The notes under the pieces: model-generated | What the model saw: only the letters and a program-made list of their open reading frames with translations | Told to the model about the DNA's origin: nothing | Database searches by the model: none | Assembly (NCBI GenBank): GCA_020723545.1 | Contig: DYIS01000018.1 | Coordinates: 2,288-16,335 of the forward strand | Length of the DNA: 14,048 nt | Source of the DNA: Ktedonobacter racemifer | GTDB lineage: Bacteria > Chloroflexota > DTOL01 > JACQYG01 | Direction of reading: 5' to 3' | Shown: positions 1-5,355 of the stretch, one piece after another | Layout: each line of letters begins with the position of its first letter | How positions within the stretch are numbered: position 1 is the stretch's first letter | Position numbers and translations under genes: made by a program

Positions 1-998
1 AGATTGGCAATGCCCACCCCCAGGTCGTAGCCCGACCGGGCCAGGACCTCGCGGGCGATCCGGTCCCCACCTTCAGCCGCGCTCACCACCAGGTCCAGGG
101 TCAAACCATCGCCGCTTTCCTCAAGCAATCGTGCCAAGCCCGGGCTTTCACCTCGCTGAGCAGCCTCCGCCGCCAATCTGACCACTGCGGGATCGGCGGC
201 CCAGGCCTCCAAACATCCCCGTTTGCCGCAGTCGCAAAGGGGGCCGTCCTCTCCCATCGTGGTATGTCCGAATTCTCCTGCTCCGCCAAAGGCACCGCGG
301 TAGAATTGGCCGTTCACCACCATACCCATGCCGATCCCGCGGCCGATGGTCACCACCAAAAAGTGGTCGTGTTCCCGGCCGTAGCCGAACCATTGCTCGG
401 CGATGGTCAGGGTGTTCACGTCATTGTCCACGTACACTGGTAACTTGAGCCGCTTTTCCAGCGGCTCGGAGATCTTCACGTCCCGCCAGCCCAGTATTGC
501 CGAATAGCGACAGATCCCGGCCTCGCCATCGATCACGCCAGAGAGGCCGATGCCCACGCCGATCACCTTGTCCAGGTTGATGCCCGACTCCGAGACCACG
601 GTTCGTATCGCCTGGGCGGTGGAATCCAGGGCCGCCTTAACGCCAGGCGCAGCATCGAACGGAAAGGTGCTACGATGGACGACATTGGCGTCCAGATCGG
701 TCAGGGCACAAATCAATCTATGTTCGGTGACCTTGAGGCCGACCACGTAACCGGCGTGGGAGTCCAGCCTTAAGAGCACCGGCTTTCGGCCTCCCGAGGA
801 TTCCCCCTGGCCAACCGGCTGGATGAGGCCATTTTTAAGCAAAGTGGCGGTGACGCCGGAAACCGTGGCCAGGCTGAGCCGGGCCTCTTTGGCGATCTGG
901 GTGCGTGAGATGGGGCCCCGGTTCTTGATCAGGTTGAGGACCAGATTGCGATTGAGGTCCTTGATCAGCTCGCGGTTTCCGGTGCGAAGCCGCAGCAT
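1..998 (-). CDS. ROK-family transcriptional regulator (NagC/XylR-like), C-terminus cut by window edge
   Basis: A DNA-binding ROK protein, likely a repressor whose binding is modulated by a sugar or sugar phosphate. From the ATG at 998 the product begins MLRLRTGNRELIKDLNRN. Residues about 10-70 form a winged helix-turn-helix (SRTQIAKEARLSLATVSGV). A ROK sugar-kinase-like domain follows, with the DND segment (VYVDNDVNTLTIAEQWFG), the ExGH motif (GGAGEFGHT) and the zinc-binding CxCGxxGCLEAW motif. The first phosphate loop, normally DxGGT-like, reads GLKVTEHRL here, so sugar-kinase activity is unlikely; regulators of this family often lose it. About 332 codons are present. Family members are near 390-400 residues, so roughly 60-70 C-terminal residues lie outside the window. 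A GGAAG ribosome site sits 9 nt before the ATG. The target operon is not visible; the adjacent MFS remnant hints at a former sugar-transport locus. Confidence 0.93.
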   Translation of the reverse strand, partial: MLRLRTGNRELIKDLNRNLVLNLIKNRGPISRTQIAKEARLSLATVSGVTATLLKNGLIQPVGQGESSGGRKPVLLRLDSHAGYVVGLKVTEHRLICALTDLDANVVHRSTFPFDAAPGVKAALDSTAQAIRTVVSESGINLDKVIGVGIGLSGVIDGEAGICRYSAILGWRDVKISEPLEKRLKLPVYVDNDVNTLTIAEQWFGYGREHDHFLVVTIGRGIGMGMVVNGQFYRGAFGGAGEFGHTTMGEDGPLCDCGKRGCLEAWAADPAVVRLAAEAAQRGESPGLARLLEESGDGLTLDLVVSAAEGGDRIAREVLARSGYDLGVGIAN

Positions 999-1033
999 TG
1001 TTACTTACTTCCTTCGATGAATAAAGTAATAAT

Positions 1034-1062
1034 ATCATACCACGAAAACCACCCTTTGTCAA
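1034..1062 (-). promoter_or_regulatory. Sigma70-type promoter of the ROK regulator
   Basis: On the minus strand TTGACA (1062-1057) is followed after exactly 17 bp by TATGAT (1039-1034). The -35 box is perfect and the -10 box has one mismatch to consensus. Transcription would start near 1027, giving a leader of about 30 nt before the ATG at 998. The -35 box lies 3 bp beyond the stop codon of the transporter remnant, so the regulator is transcribed independently. Confidence 0.85.
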
Positions 1063-1065
1063 TAG

Positions 1066-1272
1066 CTACTGACCACCTATGACAAAGAGGCCCACCGTGG
1101 TCACCGAGGTCACCAGGCCGACGGTATCCTCCAGGAAACCCAGGCGTAAGAGGTAAAGGTTGAAGAAAAGGAAAAACAACCCTATGCCAAACCCGGCCAG
1201 GGCCGAGGCGGAGAGAAAGAGCCATCCATTGGGGCTAAAGCGCCGGACGTTGCGCCAATAGTCCTGAAGCAA
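1066..1272 (-). pseudogene. Remnant of a major facilitator superfamily (MFS) transporter N-terminus
   Basis: A 68-codon frame starting at TTG (1272) and ending at TAG (1068-1066). It encodes a short basic lead (MLQDYWRNVRRFSPNG), one clear membrane helix (WLFLSASALAGFGIGLFFLF) running into FNLYLLRLGF, then the start of a second helix (TVGLVTSVTTVGLFVIGG). The order FNLYLxxLGFxxxxxGxxxS is typical of MFS transporter N-termini. Those proteins have about 400 residues and 12 helices, and normally continue into the loop-2/3 motif A, which is missing here. The stop falls 3 bp before the consensus promoter of the ROK gene, and none of the downstream frames continues the transporter. I read this as a truncated gene left by a deletion or rearrangement. 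A genuine two-helix small protein is a less likely alternative. The ribosome site is weak. Confidence 0.55.
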
Positions 1273-1335
1273 TCCTATAACTCAACAACCGAACTGCTCG
1301 ACACGAGAGCTGCTGGGAGGAGCCCGCCAAACATT

Positions 1336-1361
1336 GAAAAGGCCACCGCAATATGGTGGCC
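1336..1361 (-). terminator. Candidate rho-independent terminator after mobB
   Basis: Read on the minus strand, GGCCACC pairs with GGTGGCC across a 7-nt loop and is followed directly by TTTTC. The hairpin lies 34 bp downstream of the mobB stop codon. It would close the tatA-mobA-MBL-unknown-mobB transcription unit. The U-tract is short, so it may be a moderate terminator. Confidence 0.65.
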
Positions 1362-1394
1362 AAGAAGTGCCAGGTCTACTCGCAACGGGGAGCC

Positions 1395-1901
1395 TTAACG
1401 ACGGTTCTTCAAGAACCTCTCCTCCAACAGGTCCACCAAGCCCTTGGCATCGTCCAGGGCGAACTGTGGCACGCCAATGGGGAAGGACTGGTCGGTAACG
1501 ATGGCTACCAGCTCCTCCGGCGAACACAATAGCTCCGGGCTGACCGTTTTCCGGGAGACCTCGATCTTGGGCTTGGGGCCGCGTTTGTAGCCCTCGGTGA
1601 GGATGATGTCCACGTCAGGCAGCAATTCAGCGATCTCGTCCAGTGACAACTCCCGCCGGGTTCGCTTTATCACCGCTAGTTTCTGACCAGAAGAGATGAC
1701 AACGGCGTCAGCGCCAGCCCGGGCGTGTCGCCAGGTATCCTTCCCCTCGCGGTCGATCTCGAAGCCGTGGGTGTCGTGCTTGACCGTGGCAACCCGATAG
1801 CCCCGGCGATTGAGCTCAGGGATCAACTTTTCCAGGAGAGTCGTCTTCCCGCTGTCCGACTTTCCCACTACGGAGATTATGGGCACGGATTCGTTGCGCA
1901 T
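1395..1901 (-). CDS. mobB: Molybdopterin-guanine dinucleotide biosynthesis adapter protein MobB
   Basis: A small cytoplasmic P-loop GTP-binding protein that assists MobA in forming the guanine dinucleotide form of molybdenum cofactor. The sequence opens with VPIISVVGKSDSGKTTLLEKL, where GKSDSGKTT (residues 13-21) is the Walker A loop. It continues with YRVATVKHDTHGFEIDREGKDTWRHARAGADAVVISS, the hallmark MobB stretch, and DIILTEGYKRGPKPKIEV. From the ATG at 1901 the length is 168 aa, usual for the family. An in-frame GTG at 1916 would add five residues and overlap the upstream stop by 7 nt. I prefer the ATG because homologues begin just before the PVISVVGKS strand, but neither start has a well-spaced ribosome site, so translational coupling to the upstream gene is likely. 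It is the last gene of the tatA/mobA operon, and a candidate terminator follows. Confidence 0.93.
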   Translation of the reverse strand: MRNESVPIISVVGKSDSGKTTLLEKLIPELNRRGYRVATVKHDTHGFEIDREGKDTWRHARAGADAVVISSGQKLAVIKRTRRELSLDEIAELLPDVDIILTEGYKRGPKPKIEVSRKTVSPELLCSPEELVAIVTDQSFPIGVPQFALDDAKGLVDLLEERFLKNRR

Positions 1902-1909
1902 CCTGCTGG

Positions 1910-2470
1910 TCAGCACACCTCGCCCCGGCTTTCTGCCGGGGATTCTGGTGGTGTCTCGAACACGAAACTGATATGTGACTTGTTTACGACCGCCACCTCG
2001 CCGCTGAAACTAGCCTGGGGCCTAAGCAGGTAGGCGATGGAGGCCTTGGTGATCGGGACGAACTGGCCCGGGGTCACCAGCAGCGCCTCGCTGGCGTCCA
2101 GGTCGCCGGTTTGGTGGAGTCCCCCAGAGACCTCAAAGCAAGGGAGGCCGATCAGGACCTGGCGGACCTTTTTCTGAACAAAGGCGAAAATGCGTTTTTG
2201 CTGGCGGCCCTCCATGGCCCGTTCCGTCTCATGGGGTATGGCGAAGAGGATCCTCTCCTTGGCCAGTTGGACCAGGGGGACAACTACCGGCGCAGCTTGC
2301 GGGTCGCACAGGCGGACAACCTCCGCTTGCTCCACATTCACGATGGTCTCGGTGGTAATGTTCAGGAGATCGGTGAGTCGAGCATGGCGGGTTTTCACTA
2401 TGCCTCTGATCCAGTGGTCGGCGGTGAACACCTCTACGGCCAACGGTGCCGGTTGAAGGTAATCAAACAT
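1910..2470 (-). CDS. Uncharacterised protein with two related domains (DUF6812-like)
   Basis: A 186-residue soluble protein of unknown function, starting at the ATG at 2470 behind a strong AAGGAGG site. It has no signal peptide or membrane segment. It looks like two diverged copies of one small beta-rich domain. The first, about residues 8-85, contains VEVFTADHWIRGIVKTRHARLTDLLN. The second, about 95-175, contains FEVSGGLHQTGDLDASEALL followed by GQFVPITKASIAYL. The pattern of a strand, a Gly-rich turn, a (L)xD/ExL helix and a 'F(I/V)P(I/V)T.A.(I/V)' strand matches what I remember of DUF6812-type proteins in Chloroflexota; I could not check this. It lies between the MBL-fold hydrolase (52-bp gap) and mobB (overlap or 8-bp gap depending on the mobB start), so it is probably co-transcribed with molybdenum-cofactor genes. 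Whether it has a role there is unknown. Confidence 0.8.
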   Translation of the reverse strand: MFDYLQPAPLAVEVFTADHWIRGIVKTRHARLTDLLNITTETIVNVEQAEVVRLCDPQAAPVVVPLVQLAKERILFAIPHETERAMEGRQQKRIFAFVQKKVRQVLIGLPCFEVSGGLHQTGDLDASEALLVTPGQFVPITKASIAYLLRPQASFSGEVAVVNKSHISFVFETPPESPAESRGEVC

Positions 2471-2522
2471 CTGACCTCCTTGCACACTCGTGCTGCCACC
2501 TCGGAAAATCCTTTGGCCGGAG

Positions 2523-3359
2523 CTACATCCGGGATTCCTTTACTCGCACTGGTGATTCCGGGTCCTCCAGGAAAGCCCACACCAGATTGGCCACGGAAAA
2601 ATGTCCCAGGGTAACAAACCTGATCCAATGCTCGCTGCCCAGCACGCGGCGGCGTATCTCCTGAAGGCCCTGGCCTTCTTTGTACGACCTCAGGACCTTC
2701 TCCTGCGTCTCTTCCAGGTAGGCGATCTTGGCCTCCAGGGCTCTCTGAGGCCATTCTACTACGTGGCCGCTTCCGGTGAAGAGAAAGCGCGCCCTCAACC
2801 TGGCCAGGGTTTTAAGCGAAGCGATGATCTGGTAGACGTTGAAGTCCCGGCAGAAAACCGGGCTTAGCCCTCCCGCGTAGGCATCGCCAGAAAAAAGCCA
2901 GCCGCGCTCCGGCTCATAAAGGCTCACGTGATCCGGAGAATGTCCCGGCGTGCTTATGACCTGAAAACGATGGCTGCGCGTCGCTATGGCCGGGCCGACG
3001 GCCTCCGCCTGGGATGGAAGAGGATAGCCCCAGACGAACCGCCGATACAGTTGCAGCCCCATGAGCCTGGGTCGGGCCAGGTAGGGCAGCGCCAGCGGGT
3101 GGGCCTGGATCTTCACCCCACGCACCCATTGCAACAGCCCATTATTGCCGCAATGGTCCTCATGCCAGTGCGTGTTCACGACGCCTACAATGGGCAGGCT
3201 ACCAGTTGCCTCCCGAAACTCCCGACTCATACTGCTGGCTCCGGTGTCTATGAGCAGCCCGTCCACCCAATAGGCCGCCGTCCAATACAGGCCTCGTCCC
3301 AGGATATCCCTGGCCATCCGGAACGCGCGCACGCCATGGATGTCTTCGACCTGGATCAT
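2523..3359 (-). CDS. MBL-fold (metallo-beta-lactamase superfamily) hydrolase
   Basis: A 278-residue cytoplasmic metallohydrolase; the substrate is unknown. The ligand set of the binuclear metal site is visible: HxHxDH at H64, H66, D68 and H69 (in NTHWHEDHCGN), H140 in STPGHSPDHVSLY, D159 in LFSGDAYAGG, and H199 in FTGSGHVVEW. The N-terminal part (YWTAAYWVDGLLIDTG) forms the first beta sandwich. The C-terminal ~75 residues (EAKIAYLEETQEKVLRSYKEG, then HFSVANLVWAFLED) form a helical tail resembling the one in glyoxalase-II-like and related hydrolases. The start ATG overlaps the mobA stop by 4 nt (ATGA), indicating translational coupling within the operon. Position does not prove a molybdenum role; a general thioester or lactone hydrolase remains possible. 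Confidence 0.9.
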   Translation of the reverse strand: MIQVEDIHGVRAFRMARDILGRGLYWTAAYWVDGLLIDTGASSMSREFREATGSLPIVGVVNTHWHEDHCGNNGLLQWVRGVKIQAHPLALPYLARPRLMGLQLYRRFVWGYPLPSQAEAVGPAIATRSHRFQVISTPGHSPDHVSLYEPERGWLFSGDAYAGGLSPVFCRDFNVYQIIASLKTLARLRARFLFTGSGHVVEWPQRALEAKIAYLEETQEKVLRSYKEGQGLQEIRRRVLGSEHWIRFVTLGHFSVANLVWAFLEDPESPVRVKESRM

Positions 3360-3934
3360 CCCGATAAAGCCTTCGCCCGTTCCAGATCGGCTCTGGTGTT
3401 GATGTTAAAGAAAGCCAACCCGCTCGGATCGAAGCCCTGGATCTCCCCTTTCTCCACGTGCCGAATGCGCACCTGACCGAAGAAATCAATTATCTTGAGA
3501 TCCCCCTTTTGCAAGAGCCCTAGCATAGGCCCCAGGCAATTCTTGGAGTAAATGGCATGGAGAGGCTCCACGTGGCCCCCAAGCCTGGGGATCACCACAT
3601 CGTAGCCGGAAGCCAAACCGGCCATGTATGATAGCAACCCCGGGTTGAGGAACGGCATGTCGCAAGCCACCACGAAGCTGTGAAAATCCCTGGCCACCAA
3701 CAGTCCGGAATATATCCCACCCAAAGAGCCCTTTCCAGGATAGACGTCCCTCACCAGCCTGGTCCCAGGATAGGTATGGGCTTGGCCGACATTGCCCACG
3801 ATGATCACGTCGTCGCTGATGGCGGCCATCTTCTCTACTGTGGCCGCCAAGAGCGTCCGCCCACCCCAATCCAGCGAGGCCTTGTCGGTTCCCAGGCGTC
3901 GGCTGCGGCCGCCCGCCAAAACCAGGGCTGTCAC
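3356..3934 (-). CDS. mobA: Molybdenum cofactor guanylyltransferase MobA
   Basis: Transfers GMP from GTP to molybdenum-molybdopterin, making the guanine dinucleotide cofactor used by DMSO-reductase-family enzymes. The 192-residue product has the nucleotidyltransferase N-terminal loop LVLAGGRSRRLGTDKASL (residues 4-21), including the GTP-contacting Lys. Further on come DVYPGKGSLGGIYSGL and the Mg-binding ACDMPFLNPGLL with Asp92. The C-terminal segment FFNINTRADLERAK is typical of the family, and the length is normal for MobA. The start is a GTG at 3934, two bases after the tatA stop codon, so it is probably coupled to tatA translation. The stop overlaps the MBL-fold gene by 4 nt. Confidence 0.95.
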   Translation of the reverse strand: MTALVLAGGRSRRLGTDKASLDWGGRTLLAATVEKMAAISDDVIIVGNVGQAHTYPGTRLVRDVYPGKGSLGGIYSGLLVARDFHSFVVACDMPFLNPGLLSYMAGLASGYDVVIPRLGGHVEPLHAIYSKNCLGPMLGLLQKGDLKIIDFFGQVRIRHVEKGEIQGFDPSGLAFFNINTRADLERAKALSG

Positions 3935-3936
3935 CC

Positions 3937-4122
3937 CTAGTCTTCCTTGGCGCCCTTTTGCGTGTCTTCTTTTCCTGGGCCCTCTTCCTCTTTAGTCGCC
4001 CGGCGGAACTCCCTGATGCTTTTCCCCAAGGCGCCGCCGATCTCCGGCAACCGGCCCACCCCGAAAATGATGACCACGATCAGCAGGACTAACAGCAGCT
4101 CCGGCAAGCCTAAAGATGGCAT
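3937..4122 (-). CDS. tatA: Sec-independent protein translocase subunit TatA (twin-arginine system)
   Basis: A 61-residue membrane protein, the channel-forming component that exports folded proteins. From the ATG at 4122 the order is a short N-terminus with Glu8 (GLPELLLVLL), a single membrane helix (residues about 7-20), the hinge FGVGRLPEIG, an amphipathic helix (ALGKSIREFRRATKEEE) and a charged tail. This is the TatA/TatE layout; TatB is usually longer. The chosen start is preceded by GGGAGAGGGGA; an upstream in-frame TTG at 4137 would add five residues and is less convincing. It is first in an operon with mobA and mobB, which makes biological sense because many Tat substrates are folded molybdoenzymes. 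No tatC is present in the window. Confidence 0.93.
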   Translation of the reverse strand: MPSLGLPELLLVLLIVVIIFGVGRLPEIGGALGKSIREFRRATKEEEGPGKEDTQKGAKED

Positions 4123-4150
4123 TCCCCTCTCCCCCAAGCTATCGGTCCAA

Positions 4151-4179
4151 ATTATAGCAGCATTCGGCGCTTAAAACAA
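4151..4179 (-). promoter_or_regulatory. Promoter of the tatA-mobA-mobB operon
   Basis: On the minus strand TTGTTT (4179-4174) is followed after 17 bp by a perfect TATAAT (4156-4151). The start of transcription would be near 4144, about 22 nt before the tatA ATG. It diverges from the lysine operon promoter at 4345-4373, leaving about 165 bp between the two -35 boxes. In that stretch I see no gene and no clear operator. Confidence 0.75.
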
Positions 4180-4344
4180 GGACGGCAGCTACAATCAAGG
4201 ACCTGATCAACAAGAGAGCATTGAAGCGGTAGGCAAATAGCCGTAGCCTGGGCTCTTATGGCCGTCGTAATACCTGATGCCGAACGCCCTCCTCACTAGT
4301 TAAAGAAATCCGAACCGTTTTACAGCAACCCGCCAACGAAATGC

Positions 4345-4373
4345 TTGACTTGATGGGAGAAATGCTATATACT
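4345..4373 (+). promoter_or_regulatory. Promoter of the T-box/lysine biosynthesis operon
   Basis: TTGACT at 4345-4350, a spacer of 17 bp, and TATACT at 4368-4373. Each box is one mismatch from the sigma70 consensus. Transcription would begin near 4380, a few bases upstream of the first predicted T-box helix. Confidence 0.8.
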
Positions 4374-4379
4374 TTAAAC

Positions 4380-4704
4380 AAATGACATACAAATAGCGGG
4401 AAACAGGACGAGTAACTGCCAAGCGGGTCCAGAGAGTCGGCGGGGGTGGAAATCCGACACCGGCGCGGGCAGCGAACAAGACCTGGGAGCCGCCGACCGA
4501 AAAGATCGCTGGTGGCACCAAACCAGCGTATCGCAGTAGGCTCGGCCGGAGTTGCCACCGTTATCAGGGCAAAAGGTATCGGAACAATGACGATCTCCCG
4601 TACCTGAAAAAGAGAGAAGCTACGATAGCTTAAGCCAGGGTGGTACCGCGAGAACAAACCTCTCGTCCCTAAGAATCAAAAGGGGATGAGAGGTTTTCTT
4701 TTTC
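4380..4704 (+). ncRNA. T-box leader (tRNA-sensing riboswitch), predicted specificity tRNA-Lys, specifier AAG
   Basis: A cis-acting leader that reads the charging state of a tRNA and controls transcription of lysW and probably the genes beyond. Stem I is recognisable. CAGG (4404-4407) pairs with CCTG (4482-4485), and CTGCC (4416-4420) pairs with GGCAG (4468-4472). Between them is the specifier loop, with AGTA on the 5' side and GAACAAGA on the 3' side. Using the GAA-N-codon-A layout I recall from glycyl and isoleucyl T-boxes, the specifier is AAG at 4478-4480, a lysine codon. Higher in the stem are the AGAGAG bulge and GTCGG/CCGAC with the GGGTGGAAAT loop that would dock the tRNA elbow. Stem III is AAGCT (4617-4621) with AGCTT (4627-4631). 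The T-box proper, AGGGTGGTACCGCG, lies at 4637-4650; its UGGU would pair with a tRNA 3' end ACCA. All genes downstream are for lysine synthesis, which supports the codon call. Confidence 0.93.
4659..4704 (+). terminator. T-box intrinsic terminator, mutually exclusive with the antiterminator
   Basis: CCTCTCGTCCCT (4659-4670) pairs with AGGGGATGAGAGG (4681-4693), followed by TTTTCTTTTT. The same 4661-4670 segment can instead pair with upstream AGGG (4637-4640) and CGAGA (4649-4653), forming the antiterminator with the TGGT bulge. Binding of uncharged tRNA would favour the antiterminator and read-through into lysW. Confidence 0.92.
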
Positions 4705-4737
4705 TATCTCCAAAACATCCCTAAGGAGGTATATGCC

Positions 4738-4899
4738 ATGGTCAGGTGTCCCGAGTGCGAGGCGGAGATCACGCTTAAGAATCCCGAAAAAGGCGAGATC
4801 CTGGTCTGCCCCGATTGCGGCGTCGAGCTGGAGGTGGTGAGCCTGGAGCCGCTGGAGTTGGCACTGGCCCCGGAGGAAGAAGAGGACTGGGGGGAGTGA
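4738..4899 (+). CDS. lysW: LysW, amino-group carrier protein for lysine biosynthesis
   Basis: A 53-residue acidic zinc-binding carrier. 2-Aminoadipate is linked through its amino group to the side-chain carboxylate of the C-terminal Glu, and stays attached through the next steps. The reading frame starts at an ATG 7 nt after a perfect AAGGAGGT (4723-4730). It contains two CxxC pairs, C4/C7 (VRCPEC) and C24/C27 (LVCPDC), forming the zinc ribbon. It ends EEEEDWGE, the diagnostic EDWGE tail with the acceptor Glu53. The length matches known LysW proteins (about 54 aa). It is the first gene after the T-box, so lysine starvation should raise the carrier directly. It is separated from lysX by 456 bp of palindrome-rich DNA, which is unusual for this pathway. 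Confidence 0.96.
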   Translation: MVRCPECEAEITLKNPEKGEILVCPDCGVELEVVSLEPLELALAPEEEEDWGE

Positions 4900-5008
4900 C
4901 GAGCAGGGAGCGGAAAGCAGATAGCAGGGGACAGGGAGGGTCGGGGCATTCGCCTGGCCCCCTCAGTCCACCGTTTCTTTACTCGGCACCTTCATAAGGT
5001 GAATTCTT

Positions 5009-5034
5009 GGACTGCAGCCTTAAGGCTGCTGTCC
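5009..5034. repeat. Palindrome (inverted repeat) in the lysW-lysX spacer
   Basis: Arms of 13 nt meet at the centre with a single T-T mismatch; the inner 16 bases GCAGCCTTAAGGCTGC are a perfect palindrome. It probably belongs to a family of short intergenic palindromes, but no second copy of this one occurs in the window. Confidence 0.8.
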
Positions 5035-5063
5035 CAGGCAAGATTTTTACCGCCAAGTTATCT

Positions 5064-5089
5064 ATGCGTCGCGGTGCACCCCGACGCAT
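5064..5089. repeat. Palindrome (inverted repeat) in the lysW-lysX spacer
   Basis: Two 13-nt arms, ATGCGTCGCGGTG and CACCCCGACGCAT, pair with one C-C mismatch and no loop. Confidence 0.8.
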
Positions 5090-5123
5090 GAAAACGATGT
5101 CATTTTGGAGGAGCGCGGAGATG

Positions 5124-5150
5124 GTAGGACAAGATGCCATCTTGTCCTAC
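5124..5150. repeat. Perfect 13-bp inverted repeat with 1-nt centre
   Basis: GTAGGACAAGATG (5124-5136) and its exact reverse complement (5138-5150) flank a single C. No T-tract follows, so it is unlikely to be a classical terminator. Confidence 0.85.
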
Positions 5151-5165
5151 AACTGGCCATGAGCC

Positions 5166-5182
5166 GCCCAACGCGGTTGGGC
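5166..5182. repeat. Short inverted repeat in the lysW-lysX spacer
   Basis: GCCCAAC and GTTGGGC are separated by GCG. Outside the stem, GA at 5161-5162 can also pair with TC at 5183-5184 after a small bulge. Confidence 0.6.
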
Positions 5183-5206
5183 TCCTACCCGTAGTAAAGT
5201 TGTTTG

Positions 5207-5242
5207 ATCCTCCCGCCCCGATCCAGATCGGGGCGGGAGGAT
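5207..5242. repeat. Perfect 16-bp inverted repeat with 4-nt loop
   Basis: ATCCTCCCGCCCCGAT (5207-5222) and its exact reverse complement (5227-5242) flank CCAG. This is a very stable GC-rich hairpin in either transcript. It has no T-run on either side, so it could stall or protect RNA but does not look like a standard terminator. Confidence 0.85.
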
Positions 5243-5303
5243 GGGCCACGAGGGCGCAGAAATGAAGGAAAGATCTCAGCGAACTTCGCGTCTCTGTGGT
5301 GAT
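5243..5303 (-). repeat. Degenerate copy of an interspersed 'ACCACAGAGAC..' type repeat
   Basis: Read on the minus strand the segment contains ACCACAGAGACGCGAAG, then CGCTGAGAT, then TTTCTGCGCCCTCGTGGCCC. This resembles the ACCACAGAGACACAGAG...CTCTGTGGT repeats that I recall as scattered through many environmental bacterial genomes. Only one copy is in the window, so the assignment rests on memory of the motif. Confidence 0.5.
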
Positions 5304-5355
5304 TGCTCTCGTCGGTCTGAGTCGCGGCTTCGCTAGTATAAAGGAAGTGACTCAC

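Larger units (their letters stand above)
4900..5355. other. 456-bp non-coding, palindrome-rich spacer inside the lysine cluster
   Basis: No convincing gene is seen on either strand here. The stretch begins with a purine-rich run (about 4905-4945). It then carries a small hairpin (CACCTT/AAGGTG, 4987-5001) and five longer inverted repeats at 5009-5034, 5064-5089, 5124-5150, 5166-5182 and 5207-5242. A degenerate interspersed repeat follows at about 5243-5303. No clear promoter for lysX is visible, so lysX is presumably reached by read-through from the T-box promoter. The hairpins lack downstream T-runs and are not obvious terminators. Confidence 0.75.

Noticed and set aside
2111..2614. Plus-strand frames across the unknown two-domain gene
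   Set aside because: The minus-strand gene has a strong ribosome site and operon context; the plus frames have neither.
4380..4737. Lysine riboswitch (L-box) as the lysine sensor
   Set aside because: The conserved AGGGTGGTACCGCG block, AGTA/GAA specifier loop and terminator pair are those of a T-box. No L-box core is recognisable.
5296..5355. GTG start 20 codons upstream for lysX
   Set aside because: It lies in repeat DNA without a ribosome site, while the ATG at 5356 has AAAGGAAG and gives the normal MKVGILLSR N-terminus.
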